Source of the DNA: Spirochaetaceae bacterium
Lineage (GTDB): Bacteria > Spirochaetota > Spirochaetia > Treponematales > Treponemataceae
NCBI GenBank assembly: GCA_017618015.1
Contig: JAFZVC010000012.1
Coordinates: 1-51,581, forward strand
DNA length: 51,581 nt
Direction of reading: 5' to 3'
Part shown: piece after piece, positions 34,457 through 43,745 of the stretch
How the letters are laid out: every line of letters begins with the position of its first letter
Numbering within the stretch: position 1 is the stretch's first letter
Notes under the pieces: generated by a model
Databases searched by the model: none
What the model saw: only the letters and a program-made list of their open reading frames with translations
What the model was told of the DNA's origin: nothing
Made by a program: the position numbers and the translations under genes

Positions 34457-35026
34457 ATGGAAGCTGACAAAAACGGAATTTCTGATGCTGTAAGAAAATT
34501 GACGGAAAAACTCCGCCGGTTCAAAAACGCAGAGCCGGAAAGCGTGCGCGTTGAGCCTGTGCGCAAAGATTCATTTTTACAGCAGCGAATAAACGAGAAT
34601 GAAGCAGCCGCCAGAAAAAAAACGGTGGAGACATACCACGGATATATGGCTCCTATGGACGTGTTCGGTGCCGATTCTTACAGAGCGGCAGCGGCGGCTA
34701 AAGACACGGATTTGATATTTAAAGCTTACACGCTTTACAAGTCTGTTATGGAAGCCTCAAAATCGAATACAGATGACAGCACGCGCCTTTCTCATATCGA
34801 GATAGAAACCCCACTTACAAAGAACGAATCATACACAATCGGCGGAATGTTTATATATTTGCAGCTGTGGCTTATGTTTGAGCAGTGCATCGAGGATTAT
34901 ATCCCGATTATTGTTCCGGAAAAGGGCAGCAAGTATCATTTGGCATTCGAAAGCCTTCAAAGCCATTATTTTACGGCGGATGAAAAAGAGATTATGGCTG
35001 CCGTGAAAAACGCATATTATTCTTAA
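34457..35026 (+). CDS. Unknown soluble protein (189 residues)
   Basis: Starts MEADKNGISDAVRKLTEKLR with a charged helical N-terminal third, then a more ordered part (IEIETPLTKNESYTIGGMFI, then LQLWLMFEQCIEDYIPIIV). AAAGGA lies 6 nt before the ATG at 34457; a GTG 18 nt upstream is the alternative start. No motif is recognised. Its stop overlaps that of the convergent gene by 4 nt. It may be co-transcribed with the cysteine-rich protein. Confidence 0.6.
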   Translation: MEADKNGISDAVRKLTEKLRRFKNAEPESVRVEPVRKDSFLQQRINENEAAARKKTVETYHGYMAPMDVFGADSYRAAAAAKDTDLIFKAYTLYKSVMEASKSNTDDSTRLSHIEIETPLTKNESYTIGGMFIYLQLWLMFEQCIEDYIPIIVPEKGSKYHLAFESLQSHYFTADEKEIMAAVKNAYYS

Positions 35027-35763
35027 TTAGTTTTTACGAAATACCAGAACGGTACAGGCATAAATGACGCATTGCCTTTTACGACGGCACATTCCGGTGA
35101 CTGAGGAAATTCCTTTTCAAGTTGTGCCGCGTATGTGTTGTCGCCTGTCACATACCACAACGTAAGAAGCATCACAGGTTTTACGATTTTCATCGAGGAC
35201 TGCTGCACGGACTGCTTAAGGACCGCGACAGGCTGCGCTGGAACGATGCCGTCTTCAGACTTGCAAAGCCAGCTCCACACCGCATAAAGGATTTTGTACG
35301 CCTGGGTTTCTGCGCTGACTGGCGCGGAGAAAGCCGTACTAAGTATATAGTCGGCAGATGGCGTGTCACCGCAGGAAAGCGCGCATCGTACAGCTCCTAA
35401 AAGCAAAGTTTCATCGGCGACGGCACTTGAACCGGAAGCAGCTTTTATTGACGCGGAAAGGTTCGCGGCGATGCTGTAGTTCGTCTGTGCGTCCTGATAC
35501 AAGCCGAGCTGTTCCTGAAGCGGCGCAAGAAGCGTGAGTATTTCAAGTTTTTCTTTTGTGCCTGTAGCGGCGGCATATTTGTCTTTAAGAGCCTGAACTG
35601 TTTCGGATGCGGAAGTTTCTACAATGCCGTCGTTGATTTTGACGTATGCAGAAAGGTCTGCGCCGAATAACGGCATGGCTGTAAAACAGAATACCGCCGC
35701 AAAAAGAGTGCATGCACATGCACGGAAACTGGCACAAAAGGCTGAAAACACGTTCTTTATCAT
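35023..35763 (-). CDS. Exported TPR-like helical protein
   Basis: A 246-residue protein with a signal peptide (hydrophobic about 14-32, MPLFGA cleavage region). Helical pairs such as EKLEILTLLAPLQEQLGLYQDAQTNYSIAAN suggest TPR-like repeats, so a periplasmic scaffold or assembly role is possible. Its ATG overlaps the stop of the upstream LapA-like gene by 4 nt, so the two probably work together. Confidence 0.6.
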   Translation of the reverse strand: MIKNVFSAFCASFRACACTLFAAVFCFTAMPLFGADLSAYVKINDGIVETSASETVQALKDKYAAATGTKEKLEILTLLAPLQEQLGLYQDAQTNYSIAANLSASIKAASGSSAVADETLLLGAVRCALSCGDTPSADYILSTAFSAPVSAETQAYKILYAVWSWLCKSEDGIVPAQPVAVLKQSVQQSSMKIVKPVMLLTLWYVTGDNTYAAQLEKEFPQSPECAVVKGNASFMPVPFWYFVKTN

Positions 35764-36332
35764 TTCGTTTCTTCCGGCTTTTTATCGGTGCTTGTGTCGG
35801 CGGCAGGTGTATCTGCGCCCGTGGCAGGTGTCGTGGTTTCTGCCTGTTTTTTGCTGAACAAACCGAAAAATCCTTTTCCTGCGGACTTTGATTTTTTGCC
35901 GGAATCGGATGAATCAGAGCCGTCAGTTATGGCTGGAATTTCTGCAGTTGGAACTTCTGGCGCGCTGTTTGTGTTTGTGGCGGGCGTACTGCTTGTATTT
36001 GCTGTATTGCGCGCGGCTTTCTTTGCCGCCGCCTCTTTTCGTCTGCGGTTCCGTCTGTTACGCGCGTTTTCCGCCGGATACTCCTCTCTTGTAGGAGCTC
36101 CTGCACTGCTGCCTCTCGTCTGGCGGTACGCTTTACCGCGCTTTTTCCCGATTGTGAAAGGAAGCATTATCAGTATTCCAACGACAAAAGATACAAGAAT
36201 CGTTATGTATACAGGAACTTGCTGGAATTCCGTGAATATGAGGGAAATATTGCAGACATTCGCATGGTTAACTCCTACGAAAATTGCAACGAATACTATT
36301 ACTATGATGAATAAAATCAGTTTCCAAGGCAT
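35760..36332 (-). CDS. LapA-domain (DUF1049-like) inner membrane protein with a long tail
   Basis: A 190-residue protein. Two membrane helices (about 3-20 and 43-62) enclose a short loop (NHANVCNISLIFTEFQQVPV), the pattern of LapA-like proteins. The C-terminal 120 residues form a low-complexity basic, then Ala/Thr/Ser-rich cytoplasmic tail. In Escherichia coli, LapA/LapB control LPS assembly, with LapB being a TPR protein. Here a TPR-like gene follows directly, although that product is exported and so is not LapB. AGGAG lies before the ATG. Confidence 0.7.
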   Translation of the reverse strand: MPWKLILFIIVIVFVAIFVGVNHANVCNISLIFTEFQQVPVYITILVSFVVGILIMLPFTIGKKRGKAYRQTRGSSAGAPTREEYPAENARNRRNRRRKEAAAKKAARNTANTSSTPATNTNSAPEVPTAEIPAITDGSDSSDSGKKSKSAGKGFFGLFSKKQAETTTPATGADTPAADTSTDKKPEETK

Positions 36333-36352
36333 TCTCTGACTCCTAACATATA

Positions 36353-37699
36353 TTAAAGTGTACCCTTGAAGGTGTTACCTGTCAATTCAAGCAGTTTTAC
36401 GTCAACGAACGAACCGATAAGTGACTTGTCTGCCGCAAAGACGACATGCTCATCCTGCTCCGTCCTTCCAAGAAGCTCGTTCTCATTGTCTTTCGATACG
36501 CATTCAACAAGAACTTTTGTCGTTGTTCCTACGCGTTTGGACATCTCCGCGCGGTTTATTGCAAGTTGGATATCAATTACTTTCGCAAGCCGGTTTTTCT
36601 TTACTTCCATAGGAATCTGGTCCGGCATCGTGCAGGCTTTCGTTCCTTCCCTGGGGTTATAATAATACATGAACGCGGCTTCGTACTTCACTTCCTGTAA
36701 CAGCGATACGGCTTCCTCAAAGTCTTCGTCAGTCTCGCCGGGGAAACCGAGCATTATATCGGTTGTGAGCGAAACGTCAGGCAGCTTTGAGCGTATCATG
36801 CGCACTTTCGCAAGATAGTCCTCGCGTGTGTAGCGGCGGTTCATCGCCTGAAGAATGCGCGTGGAGCCGTGCTGAACCGGCAAGTGGATGTGGCGGCACA
36901 TTACGCGCTCTTTTGCTATCACGTCGATAAGCCGTTCGGAAATGTCTTTTGGGTGACTGGACATAAAGCGTACCCAGCCTATTGATGATGACGTTTCGCG
37001 AAGATGATCGGCTATAAGCTGCATCAAGTCCGGAAAATCGATAAAAGAGCCGTCATCCCCGCTGTCAGCTGTTTTCCACATATAAGAGTTGACGTTTTGT
37101 CCCAAAAGCGTAATTTCCCTTACTCCGCGTTCAGAAAGCATATCAAGTTCTTTAAGGATTTCATCGGGGTTACGCGAAACTTCACGGCCGCGCACATACG
37201 GAACGATGCAGTACGTACAGAAGTTGTTACAGCCATGCATTATCGGGACATAGGCTTGGAAAGTGCCTTTTTCGTATGAAAGCGGCGCGAAACTGTAGAC
37301 GGGCTCTTCGTCCATGTATTCTATGCGGGTCTTGTTTTCCGCAGCTTCGATAAGCTCTGTAAAGTGCTGTCTTTGGAACGTACCGACTACGTAATCGACG
37401 ACTTTGAATTGCTTTTTAAGGTCGTCTTTAAGCCGCTCTGCCATGCACCCTGTAACTACAAGAGTAAAGTCGCCTGTTCCGGCTTTCTGGCGCTCGCGGC
37501 GAAGCGTCGTGAACCAGCCAAGTCTTCCGGCTATTCGGCTTTCAGCTGTGGCGCGGACGGAACAAGTGTTTATAACGATAAAATCTGCATCTTCCGCGCA
37601 GCCAGCATCTTGCCAGCCGCGGTCCATAAAAATCTGCTCGATGGCGGCAGATTCGGCTTTGTTCATCTGGCAGCCATAAGTTTCAAAAAAATATTTCAT
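36353..37699 (-). CDS. miaB: tRNA-2-methylthio-N6-dimethylallyladenosine synthase
   Basis: A 448-residue radical-SAM methylthiotransferase that adds the ms2 group to i6A37 of tRNA. The auxiliary cluster ligands are C10, C46 and C85 (TYGCQMN, NTCSVR, TGCMAERL). The radical-SAM cluster ligands are C156, C160 and C163 (CNNFCTYC). A TRAM domain ends the protein (VDVKLLELTGNTFKG). AGGAG precedes the ATG. It lies 73 nt downstream of folE2 on the same strand and may be read through from it. Confidence 0.96.
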   Translation of the reverse strand: MKYFFETYGCQMNKAESAAIEQIFMDRGWQDAGCAEDADFIVINTCSVRATAESRIAGRLGWFTTLRRERQKAGTGDFTLVVTGCMAERLKDDLKKQFKVVDYVVGTFQRQHFTELIEAAENKTRIEYMDEEPVYSFAPLSYEKGTFQAYVPIMHGCNNFCTYCIVPYVRGREVSRNPDEILKELDMLSERGVREITLLGQNVNSYMWKTADSGDDGSFIDFPDLMQLIADHLRETSSSIGWVRFMSSHPKDISERLIDVIAKERVMCRHIHLPVQHGSTRILQAMNRRYTREDYLAKVRMIRSKLPDVSLTTDIMLGFPGETDEDFEEAVSLLQEVKYEAAFMYYYNPREGTKACTMPDQIPMEVKKNRLAKVIDIQLAINRAEMSKRVGTTTKVLVECVSKDNENELLGRTEQDEHVVFAADKSLIGSFVDVKLLELTGNTFKGTL

Positions 37700-37771
37700 G
37701 TTTCTCCTGTTGTTCCCGTATCACAAGCCTTGCGGCGCAAAGCCGCGTTTTCTGCGCAAAAAATCCGCGCG

Positions 37772-38626
37772 TCAATTCATCTTATTGTCCGCGCCGTCAT
37801 ACTCCGCGTATGCGTATGCGTTGTGGTAATGTATGCTTTCGAAATTCGTACATTCTACGCTGAACCACTTGAAATTCTGTTTTTTTAACCCGATGTAAAC
37901 TTCGCGCACAACATCCTCTACGAAACGCGGGTTTTCGTAGGCATGCTCGGTCACGTATTTTTCGTCACGACGCTTCAATACTGAATAAAGCGGGCTTGAA
38001 GCGCAGCTTTCTATCATAGATATGATGTCCTCTATCCAGAAAAACTCCGAATAAAGAAGCTTGACTTTTACTGTTCCGCGCTGGTTGTGCGCGCCATGTT
38101 CGCTTATCGCCTTTGAGCATGGGCAGAGCGTCGTGACCGGAACTTCTATCGAGATATAGAATTTCCGGTTTTCGTGCGCCACGTCCGCCGAGTTTGTTGA
38201 ATTCGACGTTCCATGCGCCTCATCCGCCGTGTCACACTCCGTACAAGAAACTTCCGCCTCATAGGAACAGTTGTATTCCATAATGCCGCTGCTTCCGGAA
38301 ACCGGTGCTTTTTTCTCTATAAAATACGGGAACGTTATACAGCCGAACGCTTTTTCTGCGGAAAGTTTTTCGCGGATTTCGCTGAGCATCTCCATGAATC
38401 GGTTCATCGTCAGGTCTTCGTGATACTTGTGGAACGTCTCTATGAACCGGCTCATGTGGGTTCCCTTAAAGTTATGGGGCAAATTCACATAAAGATCGGC
38501 AACGGCGGTCGTCTGCTGAAAACGCTCGTTTTTGTCGAGTACGGTCACAGGGTAGCGCACGCCTTTTACGCCAACTTTCTGAAGAGGTGTCTTTCTTGAA
38601 TCAAACTCGTTCTGGATATCTCTCAT
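37772..38626 (-). CDS. folE2: GTP cyclohydrolase IB (FolE2)
   Basis: A 284-residue enzyme that makes dihydroneopterin triphosphate for folate or queuosine synthesis. The family landmarks are KGTHMSRFIE, VPVTTLCPCSKAISEHGAHN with the metal-site cysteine, and the late HNAYAYAE. Compared with the usual form it has an extra Ser/Asn/Cys-containing segment of about 25 residues (about 130-155, with VSCTECD) before the CPCSK motif. There is no ribosome site; the ATG is 5 nt after the folD stop, so translation is coupled. Confidence 0.93.
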   Translation of the reverse strand: MRDIQNEFDSRKTPLQKVGVKGVRYPVTVLDKNERFQQTTAVADLYVNLPHNFKGTHMSRFIETFHKYHEDLTMNRFMEMLSEIREKLSAEKAFGCITFPYFIEKKAPVSGSSGIMEYNCSYEAEVSCTECDTADEAHGTSNSTNSADVAHENRKFYISIEVPVTTLCPCSKAISEHGAHNQRGTVKVKLLYSEFFWIEDIISMIESCASSPLYSVLKRRDEKYVTEHAYENPRFVEDVVREVYIGLKKQNFKWFSVECTNFESIHYHNAYAYAEYDGADNKMN

Positions 38627-38631
38627 GGTCG

Positions 38632-39507
38632 CTATGCGAGCGTGTTCTCAGCCGCCTCCAGCGTGTTGTATATAAGCATCGCGATTGTCATTGGACCTAC
38701 ACCGCCCGGCACAGGCGTAATGTAAGAAGCTTTTTCGCTGACTTCATCGAAGCAGCAGTCGCCAACAAGACGGAAGCCGCTCTTTTTTGTGCTGTCTGGT
38801 ATGCGGTTGACGCCAACATCAATGACGACCGCGCCGTCTTTGACCATGTCGGCTGTCACTGTGCCAGGGCGACCGGCTGCAGCAACAAGAATATCAGCCT
38901 GGCGCGTTATCTCAGCCATGTTCTTTGTGCCAGTGTGGCATATAGTTACCGTGCAGTTTGTCTCTTTTCGCGCCAGAAGCAGCGAAACCGGCTTTCCTAC
39001 GATGTTGCTGCGCCCAATGACTACAGCGTGTTTTCCGCTCGTCTCAATGCCCATCCGCTCCAACAGCACGATAATTCCGTGCGGAGTGCATGGTAAAAAT
39101 GCTTTTTTGCCAATGACGAGCTTTCCTACGTTAACAGGATGAAATCCGTCCACGTCTTTTTCTGGCGAAATTGCCATAATAACATTGTCTTCGTTTATGT
39201 GTTTCGGGAGCGGCAGCTGCACGAGTATGCCGTGTACGGTATTGTCGTTGTTAAGCTTGTCGATGAGCGCGAGCAGTTCCTTTTCTGTCGTCGTCTCAGG
39301 CAGAACTTCGCTTCTGTCGAGCATTCCCGCTTCTGCAAGAGCTTTCCGTTTTCCTGTAACATAGCTGACGCTCGCAGGATTTTCGCCTACCAGAATAACA
39401 GCAAGACAAGGTGTTACGCCTTTCTTTTTAAGTTCTGCGACTTTTTCGGCGACACCCGCCCTCACATCAAGCGCAATCTGTTTTCCATCAATAATTTTTG
39501 CCGCCAT
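38632..39507 (-). CDS. folD: Methylenetetrahydrofolate dehydrogenase/cyclohydrolase
   Basis: A 291-residue bifunctional one-carbon enzyme. It has the catalytic lysine in [10 protein letters not shown] (K53), the VQLPLPKH motif, [16 protein letters not shown] and [13 protein letters not shown] for NADP binding. [14 protein letters not shown] closes the family pattern. GGAGG precedes the ATG. It is first in a folD-folE2 unit, which joins folate use and folate synthesis. Confidence 0.95.
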   Translation of the reverse strand: MAAKIIDGKQIALDVRAGVAEKVAELKKKGVTPCLAVILVGENPASVSYVTGKRKALAEAGMLDRSEVLPETTTEKELLALIDKLNNDNTVHGILVQLPLPKHINEDNVIMAISPEKDVDGFHPVNVGKLVIGKKAFLPCTPHGIIVLLERMGIETSGKHAVVIGRSNIVGKPVSLLLARKETNCTVTICHTGTKNMAEITRQADILVAAAGRPGTVTADMVKDGAVVIDVGVNRIPDSTKKSGFRLVGDCCFDEVSEKASYITPVPGGVGPMTIAMLIYNTLEAAENTLA

Positions 39508-39558
39508 ATAACCTCCGCACTTTGTAACTGTTTGAATTCTGCTCTGTTTTATTCAATG

Positions 39559-39596
39559 TGTCCATTGTGGACATTAGCTGATAAAACAAGTATATT
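39559..39596 (+). promoter_or_regulatory. Promoter with an inverted repeat over its -35 box (beta-barrel gene)
   Basis: TGGACA (39568-39573), 17 nt and TATATT (39591-39596) form a strong promoter. The -35 box is one arm of TGTCCA-TTG-TGGACA (39559-39573), a likely operator. The leader is about 64 nt with GGAGG at its end. Confidence 0.55.
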
Positions 39597-39666
39597 GATT
39601 TTACAGAATTTTATCATCAATTTCCATAGATTACTTCCGGCAACGCCGAGTTTTTTTGGAGGCATA

Positions 39667-40266
39667 ATGAAACGTATATTGTCAATTGCGGCACTTTTGT
39701 TCTTGGGTTGCTCGCTTTTATTCGCACAGGCAGATGATGCCGGTGAAATCCCTACAGATGAAGGATCGGAAGAGTCGGAAGTAACTTTTGATTATCGTCT
39801 TTTAAAAGCTAAAGACAACTTTTTGCAGCTTAACCTCGGACTTTCAATTCCAGCGCGCCCAGAACAGCTTGAAGTCGGCGGTGAGGTTTCAATCGGATAT
39901 ACGTACATGCTTACAGATCACATAAGTTTGGGTGGAGAAGCTTGTTTCTCCTACAACTCTACAATCGGTAAGAATGTTCTTTATTTTATCCCGCTTCTTT
40001 TTACAGGCGGCTATCATTTTGCAATTGGCGATTTTGAGCTTATCGGATCGGTTTCGCTCGGTGGTGCATTCGAAAATTATCTTGACCGATCTTATTTCGG
40101 ATTGGTAGCAAAGCCAGAAATCGGTGTTTATTATAAATTCTTTACGGAATGGTCAATCGGTTTGTCGGCAGGACTTTTCGTGTTGCCAGAATGGTACAGG
40201 GATTCTTCAAAGAATTATACATGTTTGGTTCCAGACATAAGACTTGGTGCCAAATATATATTCTGA
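39667..40266 (+). CDS. Small outer-membrane beta-barrel protein
   Basis: A 199-residue protein with a signal peptide (MKRILSIAALLFLGCSLLFA, then QADD). The rest alternates polar and apolar residues in about eight strands (for example DHISLGGEACFSYN, DFELIGSVSLGGAF, WSIGLSAGLFV) and ends in an aromatic residue (AKYIF), the usual outer-membrane insertion signal. The open frame continues upstream, but the ATG at 39667 with GGAGG is the clear start. It is followed by a lipoprotein gene 26 nt on. Confidence 0.8.
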   Translation: MKRILSIAALLFLGCSLLFAQADDAGEIPTDEGSEESEVTFDYRLLKAKDNFLQLNLGLSIPARPEQLEVGGEVSIGYTYMLTDHISLGGEACFSYNSTIGKNVLYFIPLLFTGGYHFAIGDFELIGSVSLGGAFENYLDRSYFGLVAKPEIGVYYKFFTEWSIGLSAGLFVLPEWYRDSSKNYTCLVPDIRLGAKYIF

Positions 40267-40291
40267 TGAACAGAGCTTAACGGAGCAAATT

Positions 40292-41341
40292 ATGAAAAAC
40301 AAAAGATTTATATACGGATTTTTACTTGTGGCGATGGTACTCGCTCTGTTCGCATCATGCAAGCAGGATGTTATTTTCTACGATATTTCGCAGGAAGTAG
40401 AGTATGAGGCTCCTATCGTTGAGGGCAACATTTTCTCTATGGTTCCATGTAACGGAATGCTTTTTGTTCAGAATAACAACATATATCAAAAAAACTGGTA
40501 TGCTGAGAAAAATGCAGAAGGAAGATGGACGCAGCTTACTACAGCTCCTGTATCAGGAAAACCGACCGTAAGACTGGCATCTGATGCTTCATATTTGTAC
40601 GCGCTTGTTAAAGACAACGCATCAGACGAGACTGGCTCAATTTATGCTGCACCTGTTACTTCTTCCGGTGCTGGAGATTGGACTACAAACCCAGTCGCGG
40701 AAAATGTGAAAGAACTTTTTGACAACTGTGTTTTCGCTTCGGACGGTACGACAAGCGGAAGAAACGCATATTTCACAGATGGTGACAATGCAGTGAAAAA
40801 GCTTGCCGGAACAGGCACGCCTGTCGCACAGAGTGTAACAGATGTGATGGGAGCGACGGACGAAGATGCGTACATAAAAGCTGCCGGATTTGACGGCACG
40901 ACTGATTGTTTCAGCAGCAACGCGGTTTTTGCAGTTATTAATGTTTCTGGAACAGCGTATTTATACACGTTTAACAAAGCCTTTGACAGTTCTGCCGATG
41001 GAAAAACGCTGAAATACAAGGCATCTGGGGCATCCTCATGGAGTGATGGCGGAACGACAGATGCAATAATAACGGTGCTTACTGCATACGGAACGGACAA
41101 GCTTCTTGTCGGTACTCAGAGCGGATTCGAGGTAAGCGCGGTCGGTTCTGACGGCAAGCCCGCGGATGGCGAAGCTCCGTCCGATAACGCGGAGTCGGCG
41201 TTTGGAACACGATTCGTAAGCGGAATATGGCATTACGGAGCAGAAGGAACGCTTTATGCCGCCGTAATCGGGGTTGAGCATTCCCAGTACAACAAGCTGT
41301 GGGGATTTTACACCTCACGTAACAAGTGGAACTACGAGTAA
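40292..41341 (+). CDS. Lipoprotein with repeated beta-strand (propeller-like) pattern
   Basis: A 349-residue lipoprotein. The signal peptide ends LFASCKQD, a good lipobox with Cys19-20 region as lipid site. Recurring WTQLT / DWTTNP / SWSDGG segments suggest blades of a beta-propeller, but no family is certain. CGGAG precedes the ATG. It is probably co-transcribed with the beta-barrel gene, so an outer-membrane partner role is possible. Confidence 0.65.
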   Translation: MKNKRFIYGFLLVAMVLALFASCKQDVIFYDISQEVEYEAPIVEGNIFSMVPCNGMLFVQNNNIYQKNWYAEKNAEGRWTQLTTAPVSGKPTVRLASDASYLYALVKDNASDETGSIYAAPVTSSGAGDWTTNPVAENVKELFDNCVFASDGTTSGRNAYFTDGDNAVKKLAGTGTPVAQSVTDVMGATDEDAYIKAAGFDGTTDCFSSNAVFAVINVSGTAYLYTFNKAFDSSADGKTLKYKASGASSWSDGGTTDAIITVLTAYGTDKLLVGTQSGFEVSAVGSDGKPADGEAPSDNAESAFGTRFVSGIWHYGAEGTLYAAVIGVEHSQYNKLWGFYTSRNKWNYE

Positions 41342-41356
41342 ACGTAATCTGCTCCA

Positions 41357-43735
41357 ATGGATTTGTTTGACGCGCCGCGCAATAGGAACGAAGAACCTCT
41401 TGCTGCCAGAATGAGGCCTAGAAACCTTGATGAGTATATCGGGCAGGATCATATTGTTGGCAAAGGTCGCCTTTTGCGTCGCGCCATAGCGGCAGACCAG
41501 CTTACTTCCGTCATTTTTTACGGACCGCCGGGAACAGGCAAAACAACACTCGCAAAAGTAATAGCAAATCACACAAAAAGCAATTTTCTCACACTTAACG
41601 CGGTTCTTACCGGCGTTCAGAACATACGCGACGCAATAAAAAACGCCGATGACCAAAAGCGGCTCTACAACAGAAAGACAATCCTCTTTGTTGACGAGGT
41701 TCACCGCTGGAACAAAAGCCAGCAGGATGCGCTTTTGCCGTGGGTTGAAAACGGCACGATTATCCTTGTCGGCGCGACGACGGAGAACCCGTTTTTCGAA
41801 GTTAACAAGGCGCTTGTAAGCCGGAGCCGCGTTTTTCAGCTTAAGCCGCTTACAAAAGAAGATTTGACAAAAGCCGCAGAAATGGCCCTTAAAGACAAAG
41901 AGCGCGGCTACGGACGCTGGAATGTGAAGTTTGAGCCGGGCGCGCTCGAGCATCTTATTGAGACGGCTAACGGAGACGCCAGAAGCCTTTTGAACGCGCT
42001 GGAACTTGCCGTTGAGACTACGCCCGAAAAATGGGCACCCGATGAAACGCCGTGTGTCCCGCCGGAAGACACCGAGATTTACATAACGAAAGAAACAGCC
42101 GAGGAAAGCATTCAAAAGAAAGTCGTGCTTTACGACCGTGACGGCGATTATCATTACGACATTATTAGCGCATTCATCAAAAGCCTTAGGGGAAGAGACC
42201 CCGACGCTGCCCTTTACTGGATGGCACGCATGATTTCCGCAGGAGAAGACCCGAACTTTATCTTCCGGCGGATGCTTATTTCTGCCTGTGAAGACACAGG
42301 CCTTGCTGACCCATACGCGCTCGGTGTCGTCCAAAGCTGCGCCGCCGCATTCGACAGGATTGGCTTGCCGGAAGGCCAGTACATGCTTACACAAGCCGCA
42401 CTTTATCTTGCGACGGCTCCTAAATCGAACAGCGCAATGGCTTATTTTGATGCGATGAAAGCCGTCCAGTCCGAAGATGCGGAAGTACCGAACCACTTGC
42501 GTGACAACAGCCGCGATGCAGAAGGCTTTGGTCACGGTGCGGGCTATTTGTATCCGCACGCCTACAGGGATCATTGGGTAGCACAGCAATACTTGCCGGA
42601 CAGCCTGAACGGACGCGTTTTCTATAATCCGCAGGATCAGGGCTACGAAAAGACGATAAAAGACGATGTGCTTTCAAGACGCGAAATACAAATAGCCGCA
42701 CTGCTCGAAGAAACTCAAGATACAGTAAACCCCATCGGTGACTGGTGGGAAGCCGAGCACCTTAAGAACGGCTCCGTAAAAACTGGCGAAAACCTTACGT
42801 TCAGCCCCGGACAGAAGCAGCGCGACGCGTGGCAAAAGCGGACAGAATCGGGAAGACCTGAGTTTTTGCTTGCGTTACGAAATGCCGCGACGCAAAAAGC
42901 CGCACTCAACCGCCACCACTGCTGTCTTGTTTTTGGCGCGGATGACGGTCTTTTGCTTTGGGAAGTTTGGCGGCGCACTCCGGAAGGATGCACGGCTGGG
43001 CTTTGCAGAACGAAGCGCGGCTTTGAAGTTTTGGAGCAGTATGGGCAGAACTTGGGCGACCTTGAAAAGCCGATTCTGGCAGTCGTGCCGCCAGCCCCTG
43101 CGAGCCAAGCCGCACCGGAAAATGCTGATACGCCGAATTTTGACTGGCTTTCTGCCGCCAGCCTCGGAAAACTCTTCCCCGATATAGCGTTTGACCGCTT
43201 TTTTATACGCGACCCGTTCGTTAAAAAGCAGGAAATAGAGCCGTTCGCGGAAAAACTTGCTGAGCTTTTGACCGACGCTTCCGTCTCCGCTAAAAACAGC
43301 GTATGTATTGTCCTTCAAAAGCTGCCTTGCAAAAGCCAGCGTCTTTCGCAGTTGTTCCTGCCACTGAACATCACTGCAGAACAAAGAACATTGCTCACAA
43401 AAATGAACGAAGCAGAAGAGAGCTTTTATTCGGGAAAAACAGCTCCCGATTCTGTAAAAGGTTTTTTCGCATGGAACGCAGACGATGTAAAAGCGGCGCT
43501 TGAAAAGGCAGGAACAACTGTCACACTGGAAGAAGCGGACTTTGACGAAAAGCGTGTCCTTACCGACGATGACATAGACAGATGGTTCAGCACAAGCTCA
43601 AGTTATGGAAAGACTATAAGCGAAAGTATGGGCGAAAGCGACTTCAAAAAAGCTGTGGATGCTGTCCGTATCTTGTCAAGAAACAGAACGTTCCAGTGGA
43701 AGCAGACGCATATTATCGTTTCTGTGTCTAAGTAA
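41357..43735 (+). CDS. rarA: RarA (MgsA) ATPase fused to a methyltransferase-like domain
   Basis: A 792-residue fusion. Residues 1-430 are RarA: Walker A YGPPGTGKTT (55-64), LFVDEVHRW (110-118), TTENPFFEVN (141-150), and the C-terminal MgsA domain (SAFIKSLRGRDPDAALYWMA, then YPHAYRDHWVAQQYLP). RarA acts at stalled replication forks. Residues about 480-792 resemble a class I SAM-dependent methyltransferase (LVFGADDGLLLWEVWRR at about 522-538 as a possible SAM loop), known from RarA fusions in spirochaetes and cyanobacteria. The GxGxG pattern is not clean, so activity is open. The ATG has no ribosome site and lies 15 nt after the lipoprotein stop. Confidence 0.85.
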   Translation: MDLFDAPRNRNEEPLAARMRPRNLDEYIGQDHIVGKGRLLRRAIAADQLTSVIFYGPPGTGKTTLAKVIANHTKSNFLTLNAVLTGVQNIRDAIKNADDQKRLYNRKTILFVDEVHRWNKSQQDALLPWVENGTIILVGATTENPFFEVNKALVSRSRVFQLKPLTKEDLTKAAEMALKDKERGYGRWNVKFEPGALEHLIETANGDARSLLNALELAVETTPEKWAPDETPCVPPEDTEIYITKETAEESIQKKVVLYDRDGDYHYDIISAFIKSLRGRDPDAALYWMARMISAGEDPNFIFRRMLISACEDTGLADPYALGVVQSCAAAFDRIGLPEGQYMLTQAALYLATAPKSNSAMAYFDAMKAVQSEDAEVPNHLRDNSRDAEGFGHGAGYLYPHAYRDHWVAQQYLPDSLNGRVFYNPQDQGYEKTIKDDVLSRREIQIAALLEETQDTVNPIGDWWEAEHLKNGSVKTGENLTFSPGQKQRDAWQKRTESGRPEFLLALRNAATQKAALNRHHCCLVFGADDGLLLWEVWRRTPEGCTAGLCRTKRGFEVLEQYGQNLGDLEKPILAVVPPAPASQAAPENADTPNFDWLSAASLGKLFPDIAFDRFFIRDPFVKKQEIEPFAEKLAELLTDASVSAKNSVCIVLQKLPCKSQRLSQLFLPLNITAEQRTLLTKMNEAEESFYSGKTAPDSVKGFFAWNADDVKAALEKAGTTVTLEEADFDEKRVLTDDDIDRWFSTSSSYGKTISESMGESDFKKAVDAVRILSRNRTFQWKQTHIIVSVSK

Positions 43736-43745
43736 TTCCGCCCCG

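Noticed and set aside
37732..37751. GCGGC/GCCGC hairpin with a T-run between folE2 and miaB
   Set aside because: The T-run is on the plus strand, whereas both flanking genes are on the minus strand; in the useful direction there is no T-run.
39139..39666. Upstream extension of the beta-barrel gene (open from 39139)
   Set aside because: It runs antisense to folD and through the promoter; the signal peptide begins at the 39667 ATG.
41315..42589. 424-residue open frame antisense to rarA
   Set aside because: Composition is biased (many Arg, Phe, Cys) and it has no ribosome site; it mirrors conserved RarA motifs on the other strand.
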